Shown piece by piece: positions 52,337-61,049 of a stretch of 64,000 nucleotides of DNA. The stretch spans positions 62,001 to 126,000 of the forward strand of contig NZ_RQHS01000018.1 of assembly GCF_004770895.1 (NCBI RefSeq), written 5' to 3'. The notes beneath the pieces were generated by a model. It was not told the origin of the DNA. It saw only the letters and a list, made by a program, of their open reading frames with translations, and did not search any database. The number at the start of each line of letters is the position of its first letter. Within the stretch, counting starts at the first letter, position 1. Position numbers and translations under genes: made by a program. The stretch is from Leptospira dzoumogneensis (lineage in GTDB: Bacteria > Spirochaetota > Leptospiria > Leptospirales > Leptospiraceae).

Positions 52337-52873
52337 TTAACGTGTGAATCTTTCTGTGAGTAATTCCACTCTTTTACGCAATAATTTCGTTTTGGGAAGG
52401 TCTGCGGAAAGTCCCTCTAAAGCCAGGAAGAACACTTTTGCGCTTTCTTTGTCCCCTAATATCTGTTCCGCGAATTTGATAATTTGGCGTTCGTATTTTT
52501 GAGTGCTCTTTGGAGATAATTTAGAACAGGTTTCATAAAACTCCGAGGTCTTAGGCTTTCCTTCTATTTTCGCCCAAGGTTCTATCAATATCAGCTCGCA
52601 TATTCGCAGAAGTTTTTGTTTGGGAGAAATATTTTGGGATAAAACCTTCTCCGCTTCTTCGTAACTTCCTTCCAAAGTATAATCGAAAATCCCTTCGTAT
52701 AGATCCTCTTTATTTTTAAACTTTAAATAGAGGAGAGGACGGGACAAATTCGCCCGTTTAGCGATATCATCCATAGAAGTTTTGGAATATCCGAATTGAA
52801 GAAAACAATATAGGGCGGCATCCAAAATTTCCTTTTTTCTTTCCTCATCCGCGGGAGATACCTTTCGGGTCAT
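52337..52873 (-). CDS. TetR/AcrR-family transcriptional regulator
   Basis: The start is placed at ATG 52873; a TTG 15 bases further upstream would run into the promoter palindrome. The product of 178 residues has a TetR helix-turn-helix (about residues 10-55: RKKEILDAALYCFLQFGYSKTSMDDI, with LSRPLLYLKFKNKEDLY as the recognition region). A helical ligand-binding domain follows. It is divergent from a metallo-beta-lactamase-fold gene, and the intergenic region contains two matching palindromes. It therefore most likely represses itself and the divergent operon (inference). The ligand is unknown. Confidence 0.9.
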   Translation of the reverse strand: MTRKVSPADEERKKEILDAALYCFLQFGYSKTSMDDIAKRANLSRPLLYLKFKNKEDLYEGIFDYTLEGSYEEAEKVLSQNISPKQKLLRICELILIEPWAKIEGKPKTSEFYETCSKLSPKSTQKYERQIIKFAEQILGDKESAKVFFLALEGLSADLPKTKLLRKRVELLTERFTR

Positions 52874-52881
52874 AAGATTAT

Positions 52882-52907
52882 TTGACAAATTTAGAAAAAA
52901 ATGTCAA
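52882..52907. promoter_or_regulatory. Palindromic operator 1 (TTGACA-N14-TGTCAA)
   Basis: TTGACA (52882-52887) and TGTCAA (52902-52907) form perfect inverted half-sites with a 14-base spacer. It lies directly in front of the TetR-family gene. It shares half-sites and spacing with the element at 52936-52961, so it is a likely TetR operator. The half-site also reads as a -35 box. Confidence 0.75.
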
Positions 52908-52935
52908 CTTTATCCGGATTTCCAGGTCTGAAAAA

Positions 52936-52961
52936 TTGACAAGTTAGATTAAAATTGTCAA
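52936..52961. promoter_or_regulatory. Palindromic operator 2 (TTGACA-N14-TGTCAA)
   Basis: The half-sites and 14-base spacing are identical to operator 1, 54 bp away centre to centre (about five helical turns). It lies 60 bases before the metallo-beta-lactamase-fold gene. The plus-strand TTGACA could serve as that gene's -35 element, so binding would block transcription. Confidence 0.75.
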
Positions 52962-53021
52962 AATGTAAGAATAATATCTCTCCATCCCGGGTAGATCCGT
53001 TCTGAACAAGGAAACGATTAA

Positions 53022-54191
53022 ATGAAGAAGGTACACAGTTCTCGAAAATGGCTCTTTCCCGTCCTAGTCTTAGTTTTGGGAGCGTCATTTTTTTACACCT
53101 GCCAAGCTCTCGGGAAGAAGGCAGAAGGAGAAAGACTGATCAGAATGCAGGAGTCCCCGCAGTGGAAGGATGGACAATTCGTAAATCCGCAGCCTCTGAT
53201 CAACGATTTCTGGATGGCGTTAGGAAGTATGTTCAGACAAAGCGCGGATGTAAGCCCTAAGGATCCTGTTCCGGTGGTTTTTATAGAAAAATCAAGATTT
53301 TCTAAATTACCTGAGTCAGGTTTAAGGGTCACTTGGTTTGGACATTCTTCTTCTTTGATAGAATTAGACGGAGTTAGGATCTTAACCGATCCTGTTTGGT
53401 CGGAAAGAACTTCTCCTTCTTCTTGGCTTGGCCCTAAAAGATGGTATCCACCTTTGATCTCCTTGGAAGATCTTCCTGAGATAGATGCGGTATTAATTTC
53501 TCATGATCATTACGATCATATGGATTTAGGGACCATTTCTAAATTGAAAGATAGGAACATAGTATTCGTTGTTCCGCTCGGTTTGGGAGCGAATCTTTCT
53601 TATTGGGGAGTTCCTGCTGAAAAGATCATAGAATTGGATTGGTGGGACACTAAGAAGATCAAGGGTTTGGAAATAGTAAGCACTCCCGCAAGACACGCTT
53701 CAGGCAGATATCTATTAGATAATGATAAAAAACTTTGGTCCAGTTATGCGATCCTTGGTCCTGAACATAGGGTTTATTTTTCGGGAGATACTGGTTTATT
53801 CCCTAAGATGAAAGAGATCGGAGAAAAATACGGACCTTTCGATCTGACTATGATAGAAACAGGCCAATACAACCAAGCCTGGCCAGACTGGCATATCGGA
53901 CCGGAACAGGCGGTGATCGCTCATACACAACTCAATGGAAAAGTTTTACTTCCGATCCATTGGGGGCTATTCGCTCTTGCTTCTCATGGATGGACGGAAC
54001 CCATAGAAAGAGTTTTAGAAAAGTCTAAAGAACTAGGAGTTAACGTGATCACTCCTAAACCGGGAGAAAGTGCGGAGCCCGGTTTACAAAAAGATTATAT
54101 TGCTTGGTGGCCTAAACTTCCTTATAATTCCGCTAAAGAAGATCCTATCTTATCCAGTCAACTGGAAGAAAATACCGCGAGTGCGAGGTAA
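53022..54191 (+). CDS. Metallo-beta-lactamase-fold hydrolase, NAPE-PLD/UlaG-like, membrane-anchored
   Basis: This 389-residue protein has an N-terminal hydrophobic anchor or signal (LFPVLVLVLGASFFY, with a nearby cysteine that might be lipidated). A metallo-beta-lactamase domain follows: TWFGHSSSLIELDG and the zinc motif H161-x-H163-x-D165-H166 in LISHDHYDHMDL. Downstream come YFSGDTGLFPKM and LLPIHWGLFALASHGW, and the ETGQYNQAWPDWH segment resembles NAPE-type phospholipase D proteins. It may hydrolyse a phospholipid or lactone at the inner membrane or periplasm. It is divergent from a TetR gene and followed four bases later by a Rossmann-fold gene, forming a small regulated operon. Confidence 0.88.
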   Translation: MKKVHSSRKWLFPVLVLVLGASFFYTCQALGKKAEGERLIRMQESPQWKDGQFVNPQPLINDFWMALGSMFRQSADVSPKDPVPVVFIEKSRFSKLPESGLRVTWFGHSSSLIELDGVRILTDPVWSERTSPSSWLGPKRWYPPLISLEDLPEIDAVLISHDHYDHMDLGTISKLKDRNIVFVVPLGLGANLSYWGVPAEKIIELDWWDTKKIKGLEIVSTPARHASGRYLLDNDKKLWSSYAILGPEHRVYFSGDTGLFPKMKEIGEKYGPFDLTMIETGQYNQAWPDWHIGPEQAVIAHTQLNGKVLLPIHWGLFALASHGWTEPIERVLEKSKELGVNVITPKPGESAEPGLQKDYIAWWPKLPYNSAKEDPILSSQLEENTASAR

Positions 54192-54195
54192 TCGA

Positions 54196-54858
54196 ATGAA
54201 ATTAAGAGCAATCATCACGGGTTCCACGGGAATGGTGGGAGAAGGCGTTTTATTGGAGTGTTTAGAAGATCCGAATGTGGAAAAAATACTTCTGCTGAAT
54301 AGAAAATCGTATGGAATATCCCATCCGAAAGTGGAGGAGATCATTCATTCCGACTTTTCGGATATTTCCGCGATCAAAGACAAATTGAAAGGGTATAACG
54401 CCTGCTTTTTCTGTTCCGGGGTTTCTTCTATCGGTTTAAAAGAAGAAGAATATCTTAAACTGACCTATACATTAACTTTGCATGTGGCAAGTATCTTGGC
54501 TTCTTTAAATCCTAATATGAGTTTTTCTTATATTTCCGGTGCAGGAACGGACAGCACTGAAAAAGGAAAAACGATGTGGGCGAGAGTAAAAGGTAAAACT
54601 GAAAATGATCTATTAAAACTTCCTTTCGCAAAGGTGTATAATTTCCGTCCGGGTTATATGCATCCGACCCCGGGAGCAAAAAATACTTTGTCTGCATATA
54701 AGTATATTGGCTGGAGTTTTCCGATCTTAAGAACGATTTTCCCGAAACGAGTTTCCACTTTAAAACAGCTAGCACTCGCTATGATCCGTGCGAGTGAAAA
54801 CGGTTATAGTAAGAATACTATAGAAGTGGAGGATATTCTGGAGTTATCCAAACCTTAA
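54196..54858 (+). CDS. NAD(P)-binding Rossmann-fold oxidoreductase-like protein
   Basis: The start is placed at ATG 54196, four bases after the previous stop codon; a much longer frame would overlap that gene. The 220-residue product has the nucleotide-binding loop AIITGSTGMVGEGVLLECL and an atypical-SDR-like order of strands. FFCSGVSSIGLKEEEYLK, SYISGAGTDSTEKGK and VYNFRPGYMHPTPGAK follow. It resembles small NAD(P)H-binding epimerase-like proteins of the YbjT/HTATIP2 kind. The substrate is unknown. It is probably co-transcribed with the metallo-hydrolase under TetR control. A strong hairpin terminator follows about 40 bases later. Confidence 0.85.
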   Translation: MKLRAIITGSTGMVGEGVLLECLEDPNVEKILLLNRKSYGISHPKVEEIIHSDFSDISAIKDKLKGYNACFFCSGVSSIGLKEEEYLKLTYTLTLHVASILASLNPNMSFSYISGAGTDSTEKGKTMWARVKGKTENDLLKLPFAKVYNFRPGYMHPTPGAKNTLSAYKYIGWSFPILRTIFPKRVSTLKQLALAMIRASENGYSKNTIEVEDILELSKP

Positions 54859-54900
54859 AGAATTATGGTATTTTGTCTGAAAAATTGAAATAGTAAAAAC

Positions 54901-54934
54901 CGAGGGTTATTTTTTAATTTAAAAATAACCCTCG
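54901..54934 (+). terminator. Strong hairpin terminator
   Basis: CGAGGGTTATTTTT (54901-54914) pairs perfectly with AAAAATAACCCTCG (54921-54934) around a six-base loop. It ends the TetR-controlled operon and precedes the LytS-like kinase gene. A-runs before it and TTCTTC after it allow weak bidirectional use. Confidence 0.8.
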
Positions 54935-54991
54935 TTCTTCTGCGGATTTTCCGAAAGATCCTGAGGTATTATAAGGAATTTTTTCAGGTCT

Positions 54992-56341
54992 ATGGAAAGC
55001 GAAGCACGAATGAAAAAAGTTTTGGATAATATGCCTATCCTCTTCTTTTCTTTGGATGAGAATTTTAGGCCCGTTTCCTGGAACTATGAATGTGAAAGAG
55101 TTTTAGGATTTTCTTCCGAAGAAATTCTGAACGACCGAAACTTCTCCTTTAAGGATCTGATCCAGGTAAAAGAAGAAGGAGAATCTTCCGGATTCAATCC
55201 TGAACTTCTAAATTCCGAATTTAAAAATTGGGAATTGGATCTTCTTTCTAAGGAGGGAAAATTAAAGTTAGTTTCTCTTTCAAATATTTCCTCTGAATTC
55301 CCTCTTTTCGGTTCTACGAATTGGTTCGTAGGAGTGGATATCACAAGGACCAAGGAGATAGAAAGAGAATTAACAAGCTCCTTAAAAGAACTTTCCGATT
55401 TTCAAACTGCACTTAACGCAGTCTCCATCGTTGCGATCACCGATAAGGCCGGGACAATTATTTATGTAAACCAAAACTTCTGCGATATAAGCGGTTATTC
55501 GAGGGATGAACTTTTAGGTCATAACCATCGTATCATCAATTCAGGTTACCATCCTAAGGAGTTTTTTAGGGATCTTTGGAAGACGATCGCGAAAGGAAAA
55601 ATTTGGAAGGGAGAGATTAAGAATAAGGCGAAAGATGGAAGATATTACTGGGTGGACACGACCATTTCTCCCATCCTGGACAGTAACGGGAAACCTTACC
55701 AATATCTGGCGATCCGCAACGATATTACCGAAAGAAAAGAAACAGAGGAGAAGGCAAGACACGCGGAGAATAATCTCAAAATCCTCCAAGATAGGATGAG
55801 TCCCCATTTTCTTTTTAATACTTTGAGTATTATCCATTCTTATCTGCAGACAAATCCAGGACTTGCGGATTCCGCCATTTTGATGCTTGCGGATAATTAC
55901 AGATTTCTAATGGACCAGGCGAATCAGCAGCTTGTTCCTTTCGACATAGAATGGGAATTTATGGAAAATTATCTACAACTTCTAAAGCTTAGATTTTCCG
56001 ACTTCTTAGAAGTGGAATCGGAAAAATTGGGAAATTTTAAACAATGCCAGATCCCTCCTTTGACCTTGCAGCCTCTTGTGGAAAATTCATATATCCACGG
56101 CCTAAGAGATAGAAAAGGAAAAGGAAAGATCAGTGTAAAAGCTTCTATCCAAGATGGAAAAACTTTGGTGACCATTCGAGACAATGGAAAAGGGTTGAGT
56201 GACGCAAATATCCATTCTAGAAGTATCGCGAACATCTCGGAACGTCTGAAATTTTATCTTTACGATTCGGAAGTAAAAATTGAAAATCATCCAGAGGGCG
56301 GCGCGATCGTCACTATCGGTTTTAAATCCGCGAAAAATTAA
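54992..56341 (+). CDS. PAS-PAS sensor kinase of the LytS (His_kinase) type
   Basis: This 449-residue cytosolic protein has two PAS domains (about residues 5-125 and 135-255; the second has ITDKAGTIIYVNQNF and ITERKETEE). A His_kinase domain follows with H272 in RMSPHFLFNTLSIIHSYL. The HATPase region has PLTLQPLVENSYIHGL and IRDNGKGLSD. This is the LytS/YehU kinase group, whose partners are LytTR regulators, and such a gene begins five bases downstream. The transmembrane sensor common in LytS proteins is replaced by PAS domains, so the signal is intracellular. Confidence 0.92.
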   Translation: MESEARMKKVLDNMPILFFSLDENFRPVSWNYECERVLGFSSEEILNDRNFSFKDLIQVKEEGESSGFNPELLNSEFKNWELDLLSKEGKLKLVSLSNISSEFPLFGSTNWFVGVDITRTKEIERELTSSLKELSDFQTALNAVSIVAITDKAGTIIYVNQNFCDISGYSRDELLGHNHRIINSGYHPKEFFRDLWKTIAKGKIWKGEIKNKAKDGRYYWVDTTISPILDSNGKPYQYLAIRNDITERKETEEKARHAENNLKILQDRMSPHFLFNTLSIIHSYLQTNPGLADSAILMLADNYRFLMDQANQQLVPFDIEWEFMENYLQLLKLRFSDFLEVESEKLGNFKQCQIPPLTLQPLVENSYIHGLRDRKGKGKISVKASIQDGKTLVTIRDNGKGLSDANIHSRSIANISERLKFYLYDSEVKIENHPEGGAIVTIGFKSAKN

Positions 56342-56346
56342 AAAAT

Positions 56347-57069
56347 ATGGCAGAATGGAAAACACTTATTGTCGAAGACGAAGCTCCTACCAGGGAATTA
56401 CTCGTTAATTATTGTTTAGCCAGACCTGAATTAAAATTAGTAAAAGTCGCAAAAGACGGGGAAGAGGCCCTCGAATATCTGCAAAATGAAGAGTTTCATC
56501 TTGCGTTTTTGGATATCAATCTTCCTATCCTCTCCGGTTTGGATATTCTGGAAAAACTGGAAAATCCTCCGTATATCATATTTATCACCGCGTTAAGAGA
56601 CAAGGCTATCGAAGCATTCGAATTCGGAGTGATAGATTATCTGCTCAAACCGTTTTCTAAAGAAAGATTTTTTAAGGCGGTAGATCGTGCCTTGGAAATT
56701 TTAGGAAATGAAGCAGATAAACCTTCTAAGAATGTTTTTAATGAGCATGGGCTTTTTATTTTAGAAAAGGAAAATCATTTTTTGATCCCTTATGGAGAGA
56801 TCATTTATATTTCTTCCAGAGATAATTTTAGCGTGGTCCATACCGAAAAAAGACAATATGTAACCTACAAGTCCTTAAAAAGTCTGGAGCAAAAACTTCC
56901 TCCCAGCAAGTTTTTAAGAATATATAAACAATACATAATTAATCTGGAAAAGTTATCTCATTTACAAAGTGATAATATGGGGAATTATTCGGTCCATTTG
57001 AAGGACGAGGATGAAACACAACTTCCTGTAGGAAGAAAATATATTTCCAAGATCAAAGAACTTCTATAA
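56347..57069 (+). CDS. LytTR-family response regulator
   Basis: This 240-residue protein has a receiver domain (residues 5-120, D56 in LAFLDINLPILSG, switch lysine in YLLKPFSKERF). A LytTR DNA-binding domain follows (about 145-238, IPYGEIIYISSRDN, FLRIYKQYIINLEKL, LPVGRKYISKIKELL). It is the cognate partner of the preceding kinase (five-base gap). LytTR regulators bind direct repeats upstream of target genes; no target can be named here. Confidence 0.95.
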   Translation: MAEWKTLIVEDEAPTRELLVNYCLARPELKLVKVAKDGEEALEYLQNEEFHLAFLDINLPILSGLDILEKLENPPYIIFITALRDKAIEAFEFGVIDYLLKPFSKERFFKAVDRALEILGNEADKPSKNVFNEHGLFILEKENHFLIPYGEIIYISSRDNFSVVHTEKRQYVTYKSLKSLEQKLPPSKFLRIYKQYIINLEKLSHLQSDNMGNYSVHLKDEDETQLPVGRKYISKIKELL

Positions 57070-57204
57070 TTTCTCCCTGTAATTTTACCGTTTAAGAACG
57101 GATTTCCCCGAATTCCCTCTTTGGCATTGACTTAGGAAAAAAATTTACTTATCCTTCTCCTTTTACGGCGCTCAAGAAGACTCGCGCCAAAAGGGGAATA
57201 TAAA

Positions 57205-58593
57205 GTGGAAAACCAGATAGAGGATCGTCTCGCCAGTTTACAATTTTTAGGAGGAGTAGGAACGGTTACCGGCTCCAAATACCTTGTAAAAGCGTTCGGT
57301 AAAACGATCCTGATCGACTGCGGACTTTTTCAAGGGGAAAAGAAACTAAGACTTTTGAATTGGGACTCCGACCAATTTTTTCCGACTGAAATTGATCATA
57401 TTCTTCTTACCCACGGACATTTGGACCACTGCGGGTATTTGCCCAGAGCGGTTAAAAAGGGATTTAGGGGTAAAATATTCGGCACCAAGCCTACATTAGA
57501 TGTATCTAATATAGTCCTAAAGGACAGCGCAAAATTACAGGAAGAAGATGCGGAACTCGCAAATTCAGGCGGATATTCCAAACATAAACCTGCCTTTCCT
57601 TTATACGATAGTGATGACGCGGAAAAAACGATCAAATTATTCCAAGCGGTAGAAATAGGAGAATGGTTCGATCTAGAGCCGAATATTCGATTTCGTTTCA
57701 GATATAACGGACATATTTTGGGAGCAAGCTTCATTGAATTGAAGATAGGAAGTAAGACCCTTATTTTTTCAGGAGATATTGGAAGAGATGAGGATCCTCT
57801 TTTATTTGCTCCGGAAAAACCGGAGGAAGGAGATATTATCCTAATCGAATCCACTTATGGAAATCGGATCCACAGAGGAAATCCGATCAAACGTCTAGCC
57901 CAGTTGATCCAAGAATTTTCCACTTCTAAAGGAACAATTATCATTCCATGTTTTGCAGTAGAGAGAATTCAGGCTGTTATGTATCTGATCTGGAAATTGA
58001 TGAAAGAAGGAGAGATCCCTAATATCCCAGTTTATATGGATTCTCCTATGGGCTCCAAAGTTTTAGATTTATTTAATATTTATGGAAGAGAGTGGCATAA
58101 ATTAAAGGATGATGAGTTGGAAGAACTTAAAGAGGATATATTCTGCATCACTGAATCTGCCGAGACCAAAAAGATCGCAAACAAAAGAGGTCCTAAAATT
58201 GTGATTGCAGGAAGTGGAATGGCTACCGGTGGAAGGGTACTTTCTTATTTGGAACATTCTTTAGGAGATCCTAATTCTTTAGTATTATTCGTAGGTTACC
58301 AAGCAAGGGAAACTAGAGGGAATAAACTTCTAAGAGGAGATACTGAGATCAAGATCCGAGGCAAGTACCACGAAGTCAGATGCGACGTTCAGAATATAGA
58401 CGGCCTATCCGCTCATGCGGACCAAACGGAACTTATCCGTTGGTTATCCAAGATCAAAACCCCGCCAAAAGAAGTGTTCATTGTGCATGGAGAAGAGGAT
58501 GCAAGCAGGATCTTAGGAAATCGGATCCGCAAGGAATACGGCTGGGAAACCAGGATCCCGGAAAGGGGAGAAGTTTTCGAATTCGAAGTGTGA
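57205..58593 (+). CDS. Beta-CASP metallo-beta-lactamase RNase (CPSF-like)
   Basis: This 462-residue protein starts at GTG 57205 after AAGGGGA. It has the metallo-beta-lactamase zinc motif H70-x-H72-x-D74-H75 (LTHGHLDHCGYLP) and a beta-CASP domain with IESTYGNR, GTIIIPCFAVERIQ and VIAGSGMATGGRVLSYL. The final NIDGLSAHADQTELIRWL and VFIVHGEEDASR give motifs B and C. It resembles bacterial CPSF73-like nucleases such as TTHA0252, which process or degrade RNA in the cytoplasm. It is a single gene, not in a clear operon. Confidence 0.93.
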   Translation: MENQIEDRLASLQFLGGVGTVTGSKYLVKAFGKTILIDCGLFQGEKKLRLLNWDSDQFFPTEIDHILLTHGHLDHCGYLPRAVKKGFRGKIFGTKPTLDVSNIVLKDSAKLQEEDAELANSGGYSKHKPAFPLYDSDDAEKTIKLFQAVEIGEWFDLEPNIRFRFRYNGHILGASFIELKIGSKTLIFSGDIGRDEDPLLFAPEKPEEGDIILIESTYGNRIHRGNPIKRLAQLIQEFSTSKGTIIIPCFAVERIQAVMYLIWKLMKEGEIPNIPVYMDSPMGSKVLDLFNIYGREWHKLKDDELEELKEDIFCITESAETKKIANKRGPKIVIAGSGMATGGRVLSYLEHSLGDPNSLVLFVGYQARETRGNKLLRGDTEIKIRGKYHEVRCDVQNIDGLSAHADQTELIRWLSKIKTPPKEVFIVHGEEDASRILGNRIRKEYGWETRIPERGEVFEFEV

Positions 58594-58733
58594 TCCGCGA
58601 TTTAGGGCCTGGAATTTTCACCCTGGAAATCCGCAGGAAATCACTCCAATCGGCAGGATCTCCCACCGGCCCTTGACCTTTGCTTTTTTCTCACGTATGG
58701 TAAGAACATCGACATATAGAAGGGACTTGAAAT

Positions 58734-59414
58734 ATGACCAGCGCAGTAAAAATCGCACCCGAAACAAACCGAGTTTTACCAAGAGAAATTTTTCCAAAAG
58801 AAAACCTTCTCCACCACCATGAAGTTAATTTTACCCGTAGGAAGATTTCCAAAAACGAGATCCTATTCTCTCAGGGAGAACAGGCAAACGGATTTTATAT
58901 AGTCGAGACCGGTTCCATCCGATCTTATAGAACTTCCGGTTCCGGAGAAAAACAGCATACATTCAAAATTTATCATCCCGGCAACTGGGTGGGGATCAGA
59001 GACGCTGCAATCGGCGGAAATTATCTGCACCATGCGGTTGCTCTTGTAGAATCCACAGTACTTTTTGTGGAGGAAGAGGAACTTCGCAGACTTCTAAACT
59101 CGGATTCTGAATTCCAAAATTCAGTATTCAGACAAGTGACCATCGAAGCGGTCGAAGCGGAGAATAAGATCTACTCTTTGGGAACTCGTCAGGTTCACGC
59201 TAAACTTTCGGAATTTTTACTACAATTATCTGAATCCCAAGACTCGGAAGAAGATCTTCCATTCACTCGTGAGATCATGGCATCCATGATCGGAGTGACT
59301 ACAGAGACCTTGGTTCGTGCCTTAGCTGATTTTAAAAGCAGAGGTTGGGTGGAAATAGACAAAAGAAAAATAGTGATCAAAAATGAAGAGGCTCTTCTTC
59401 GTTTATTGGATTAA
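58734..59414 (+). CDS. Crp/Fnr-family transcriptional regulator
   Basis: This 226-residue protein has an N-terminal cyclic-nucleotide-type barrel (ILFSQGEQANGFYIVETGSI, PGNWVGIRDAAIGG), a long dimer helix (about 120-150), and a C-terminal winged helix (FTREIMASMIGVTTETLVRALADFKSRGWVEI). The N-terminal cysteines that bind [4Fe-4S] in FNR are absent, so it does not sense oxygen that way. It is located near, and convergent with, the cbb3 assembly genes, which Fnr-type regulators often control, but no site was checked. The gene at 59457 follows 42 bases later and may share its promoter. Confidence 0.92.
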   Translation: MTSAVKIAPETNRVLPREIFPKENLLHHHEVNFTRRKISKNEILFSQGEQANGFYIVETGSIRSYRTSGSGEKQHTFKIYHPGNWVGIRDAAIGGNYLHHAVALVESTVLFVEEEELRRLLNSDSEFQNSVFRQVTIEAVEAENKIYSLGTRQVHAKLSEFLLQLSESQDSEEDLPFTREIMASMIGVTTETLVRALADFKSRGWVEIDKRKIVIKNEEALLRLLD

Positions 59415-59456
59415 ACATCCGAACCTTTTCTAAATCGAAAATTAAAGTTTTATAAA

Positions 59457-60125
59457 ATGGTCCGGTATGATCTTCAAACCACTCTCGACTTTCAAGTAAA
59501 TCGGGTCCAACTAAAAGGAGAACTTTTTATCCCAAGCAGGGCCGCGTTTATAGCGGTCCTTGTCTTGGATGAGAAGGACGACAAATTTGCGGACAGATTT
59601 TCTAGGATGAGAAATTTTCTGAATGAAAGGGGAGTGGCTACTCTTTTTCTAAAAGGTTTATTGACTCAGGAAGAAAGGGAAATTCATGCAAATCGTTCCG
59701 ATACAAGTCTTTTATCCGATCGTCTTTTAGAGATCACTAAACAGATCAAAAATATAGAAGGCGCCGATTCTTTGAAAATTTCTTATATAGGTTCCTCTGC
59801 AATTGCGGGTAGAATGTTCCGGGCCGCAGGAAGTTCGGATTCTCCTGTGGAAAGTCTCATACTGATAGGGAACGGTCTTCAGGAATACAGCGGCAAATTT
59901 TTAAATGCTTCCGTTTTAAATATTTTAGGCGAACTTGATTTTACTGGAAGGATAGTGAATCGTTCCGTTCTTTCTAAAATAGAGAGTTCAGTCAAAAGGG
60001 TATATTTTGTACCCGGATCTCCCAGTCATTTTGAAGATAATACCAAATGGTTTATGGTATCGGAAGCGATCCAAAGATGGTATCTATTCCCCGAAAAAAG
60101 ATCCAGGGAATTCTCCGAATTTTAA
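59457..60125 (+). CDS. Alpha/beta-hydrolase-like protein (dienelactone-hydrolase-like), catalytic site uncertain
   Basis: This 222-residue protein resembles the dienelactone-hydrolase-like family in its strand order. The N-terminal strand pair (VQLKGELFIPSRAAFIAVLVLDE) is followed by the fixed FLNERGVATLFLKGLLT, LKISYIGSSAIAGRMFRAA at the nucleophile elbow, and LIGNGLQEYSGKF. The elbow reads GSSAIAG, not GxSxG. The downstream aspartate-histidine pair is also not clear (LNILGELDFTGRIV, GSPSHFEDNTK), although the last histidine is in the right place. It could be a weak or inactive hydrolase. It follows the Crp/Fnr gene by 42 bases. Confidence 0.6.
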   Translation: MVRYDLQTTLDFQVNRVQLKGELFIPSRAAFIAVLVLDEKDDKFADRFSRMRNFLNERGVATLFLKGLLTQEEREIHANRSDTSLLSDRLLEITKQIKNIEGADSLKISYIGSSAIAGRMFRAAGSSDSPVESLILIGNGLQEYSGKFLNASVLNILGELDFTGRIVNRSVLSKIESSVKRVYFVPGSPSHFEDNTKWFMVSEAIQRWYLFPEKRSREFSEF

Positions 60126-60128
60126 AAT

Positions 60129-60881
60129 TTAATGATGGTGGTGATGGTGGCCGCCTTCTTCCATTTTTCCTCCCGGTTCGGAATGATTATGAGTATGATT
60201 CATTCTGAATAACATTAGAGAAATAGAAAGTAGAATGATCGCAAAACCTGCGAGTTTAAGTTTGTCCTTCCCGAATTTTGCCAAGATCATTCTGGATCCT
60301 AAACCGAATCCGAATAATAAAGGGAAGGTCCCTAAAAAGAAGAAGAACATACTTAAGGCGCCGAATGCAGGGGATCCTGTTGCAAATGCCATTACGAATG
60401 CAGGATATAAGATCCCGCAGGGTAAAAACCCGGTCAACATCCCGAACATAAAACCTATCGCTAAACGAGAGCGCGGGCTTTTATTCTCCCTGGACCTTAA
60501 AAGTTTTGATCCGACCTTGGAAAATACTTTGGTGAAAAATCTATTTTGGGTCCAATCCTTTTGGAATAAAATGGAAATCCCGAAGAGTAGAATGAACGCC
60601 ACTCCGAACCAAGCTGCAAATTCTTGAGCGGGGAGCAGCAAGGAAAGACTTTGGTTCGTAATATTCCCCAAAAATCCAAAACCTAATCCGATGGAAGTGT
60701 AAGAGACCAATCTTCCCAGATTATACAAAATTTGTAATAGAACCGGGCTTGTTTTTTTATCCGCAGGGGAAAGAGAAAGATTTAAACTTCCCGCCAAAGG
60801 ACCACACATTCCCAAACAATGGAAAGAACCGGTTAGTCCGTTTAAAAAAGATCCGAATAATATCGCAGATATCAGTTCCAT
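60129..60881 (-). CDS. SafE/TauE-like (DsbD_2/UreH-type) membrane protein with His-rich tail, cbb3 locus
   Basis: This 250-residue membrane protein has about six hydrophobic segments. FHCLGMCGPLAGSL is near the N-terminus and FLPCGILYPAFVMAF in the middle, the paired CxxC-like and PCG motifs of the sulfite-exporter/UreH-TM2 group found in cbb3 oxidase clusters. It ends with a run of histidines (GGHHHHHH) after HTHNHSEPGG, which suggests copper or other metal binding. Such proteins are thought to act in copper handling for cytochrome oxidase assembly. It lies nine bases after ccoS. Confidence 0.85.
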   Translation of the reverse strand: MELISAILFGSFLNGLTGSFHCLGMCGPLAGSLNLSLSPADKKTSPVLLQILYNLGRLVSYTSIGLGFGFLGNITNQSLSLLLPAQEFAAWFGVAFILLFGISILFQKDWTQNRFFTKVFSKVGSKLLRSRENKSPRSRLAIGFMFGMLTGFLPCGILYPAFVMAFATGSPAFGALSMFFFFLGTFPLLFGFGLGSRMILAKFGKDKLKLAGFAIILLSISLMLFRMNHTHNHSEPGGKMEEGGHHHHHH

Positions 60882-60890
60882 TATAAACTC

Positions 60891-61049
60891 CTAATTCGAT
60901 TTTTCCTGTTTGTCTTCTTCGAATAACATTCTGTATTTAGGGCCTTCTATGTCTTCGTATTGTCCCGATTTGAAATTGAGCAGGAATACGTAAAATGCTC
61001 CGAAGGAGATCACTAATGCGATCGGGATCGTAAGATACAAAGCGTTCAT
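60891..61049 (-). CDS. ccoS: CcoS, cbb3-type oxidase assembly protein (52 residues)
   Basis: This short frame was read from sequence between the ATPase and SafE-like genes. The product begins MNALYLTIPIALVISFGAF, a single transmembrane helix. YVFLLNFKSGQYEDIEGP and KYRMLFEEDKQEKSN follow, matching CcoS with its GQYDDLEGPxxRML-type core. Its ATG overlaps the ccoI stop codon by four bases (ATGA), so it is translationally coupled. CcoS is needed for cofactor insertion into CcoN in the proteobacterial systems studied. The frame closes with TAG and is normal in length. Confidence 0.92.
   Translation of the reverse strand: MNALYLTIPIALVISFGAFYVFLLNFKSGQYEDIEGPKYRMLFEEDKQEKSN

Noticed and set aside
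54070..54195. Upstream extension of the Rossmann-fold gene
   Set aside because: It would overlap the metallo-hydrolase gene by more than 100 bases and add unrelated residues before the nucleotide-binding loop. ATG 54196 fits the family start.
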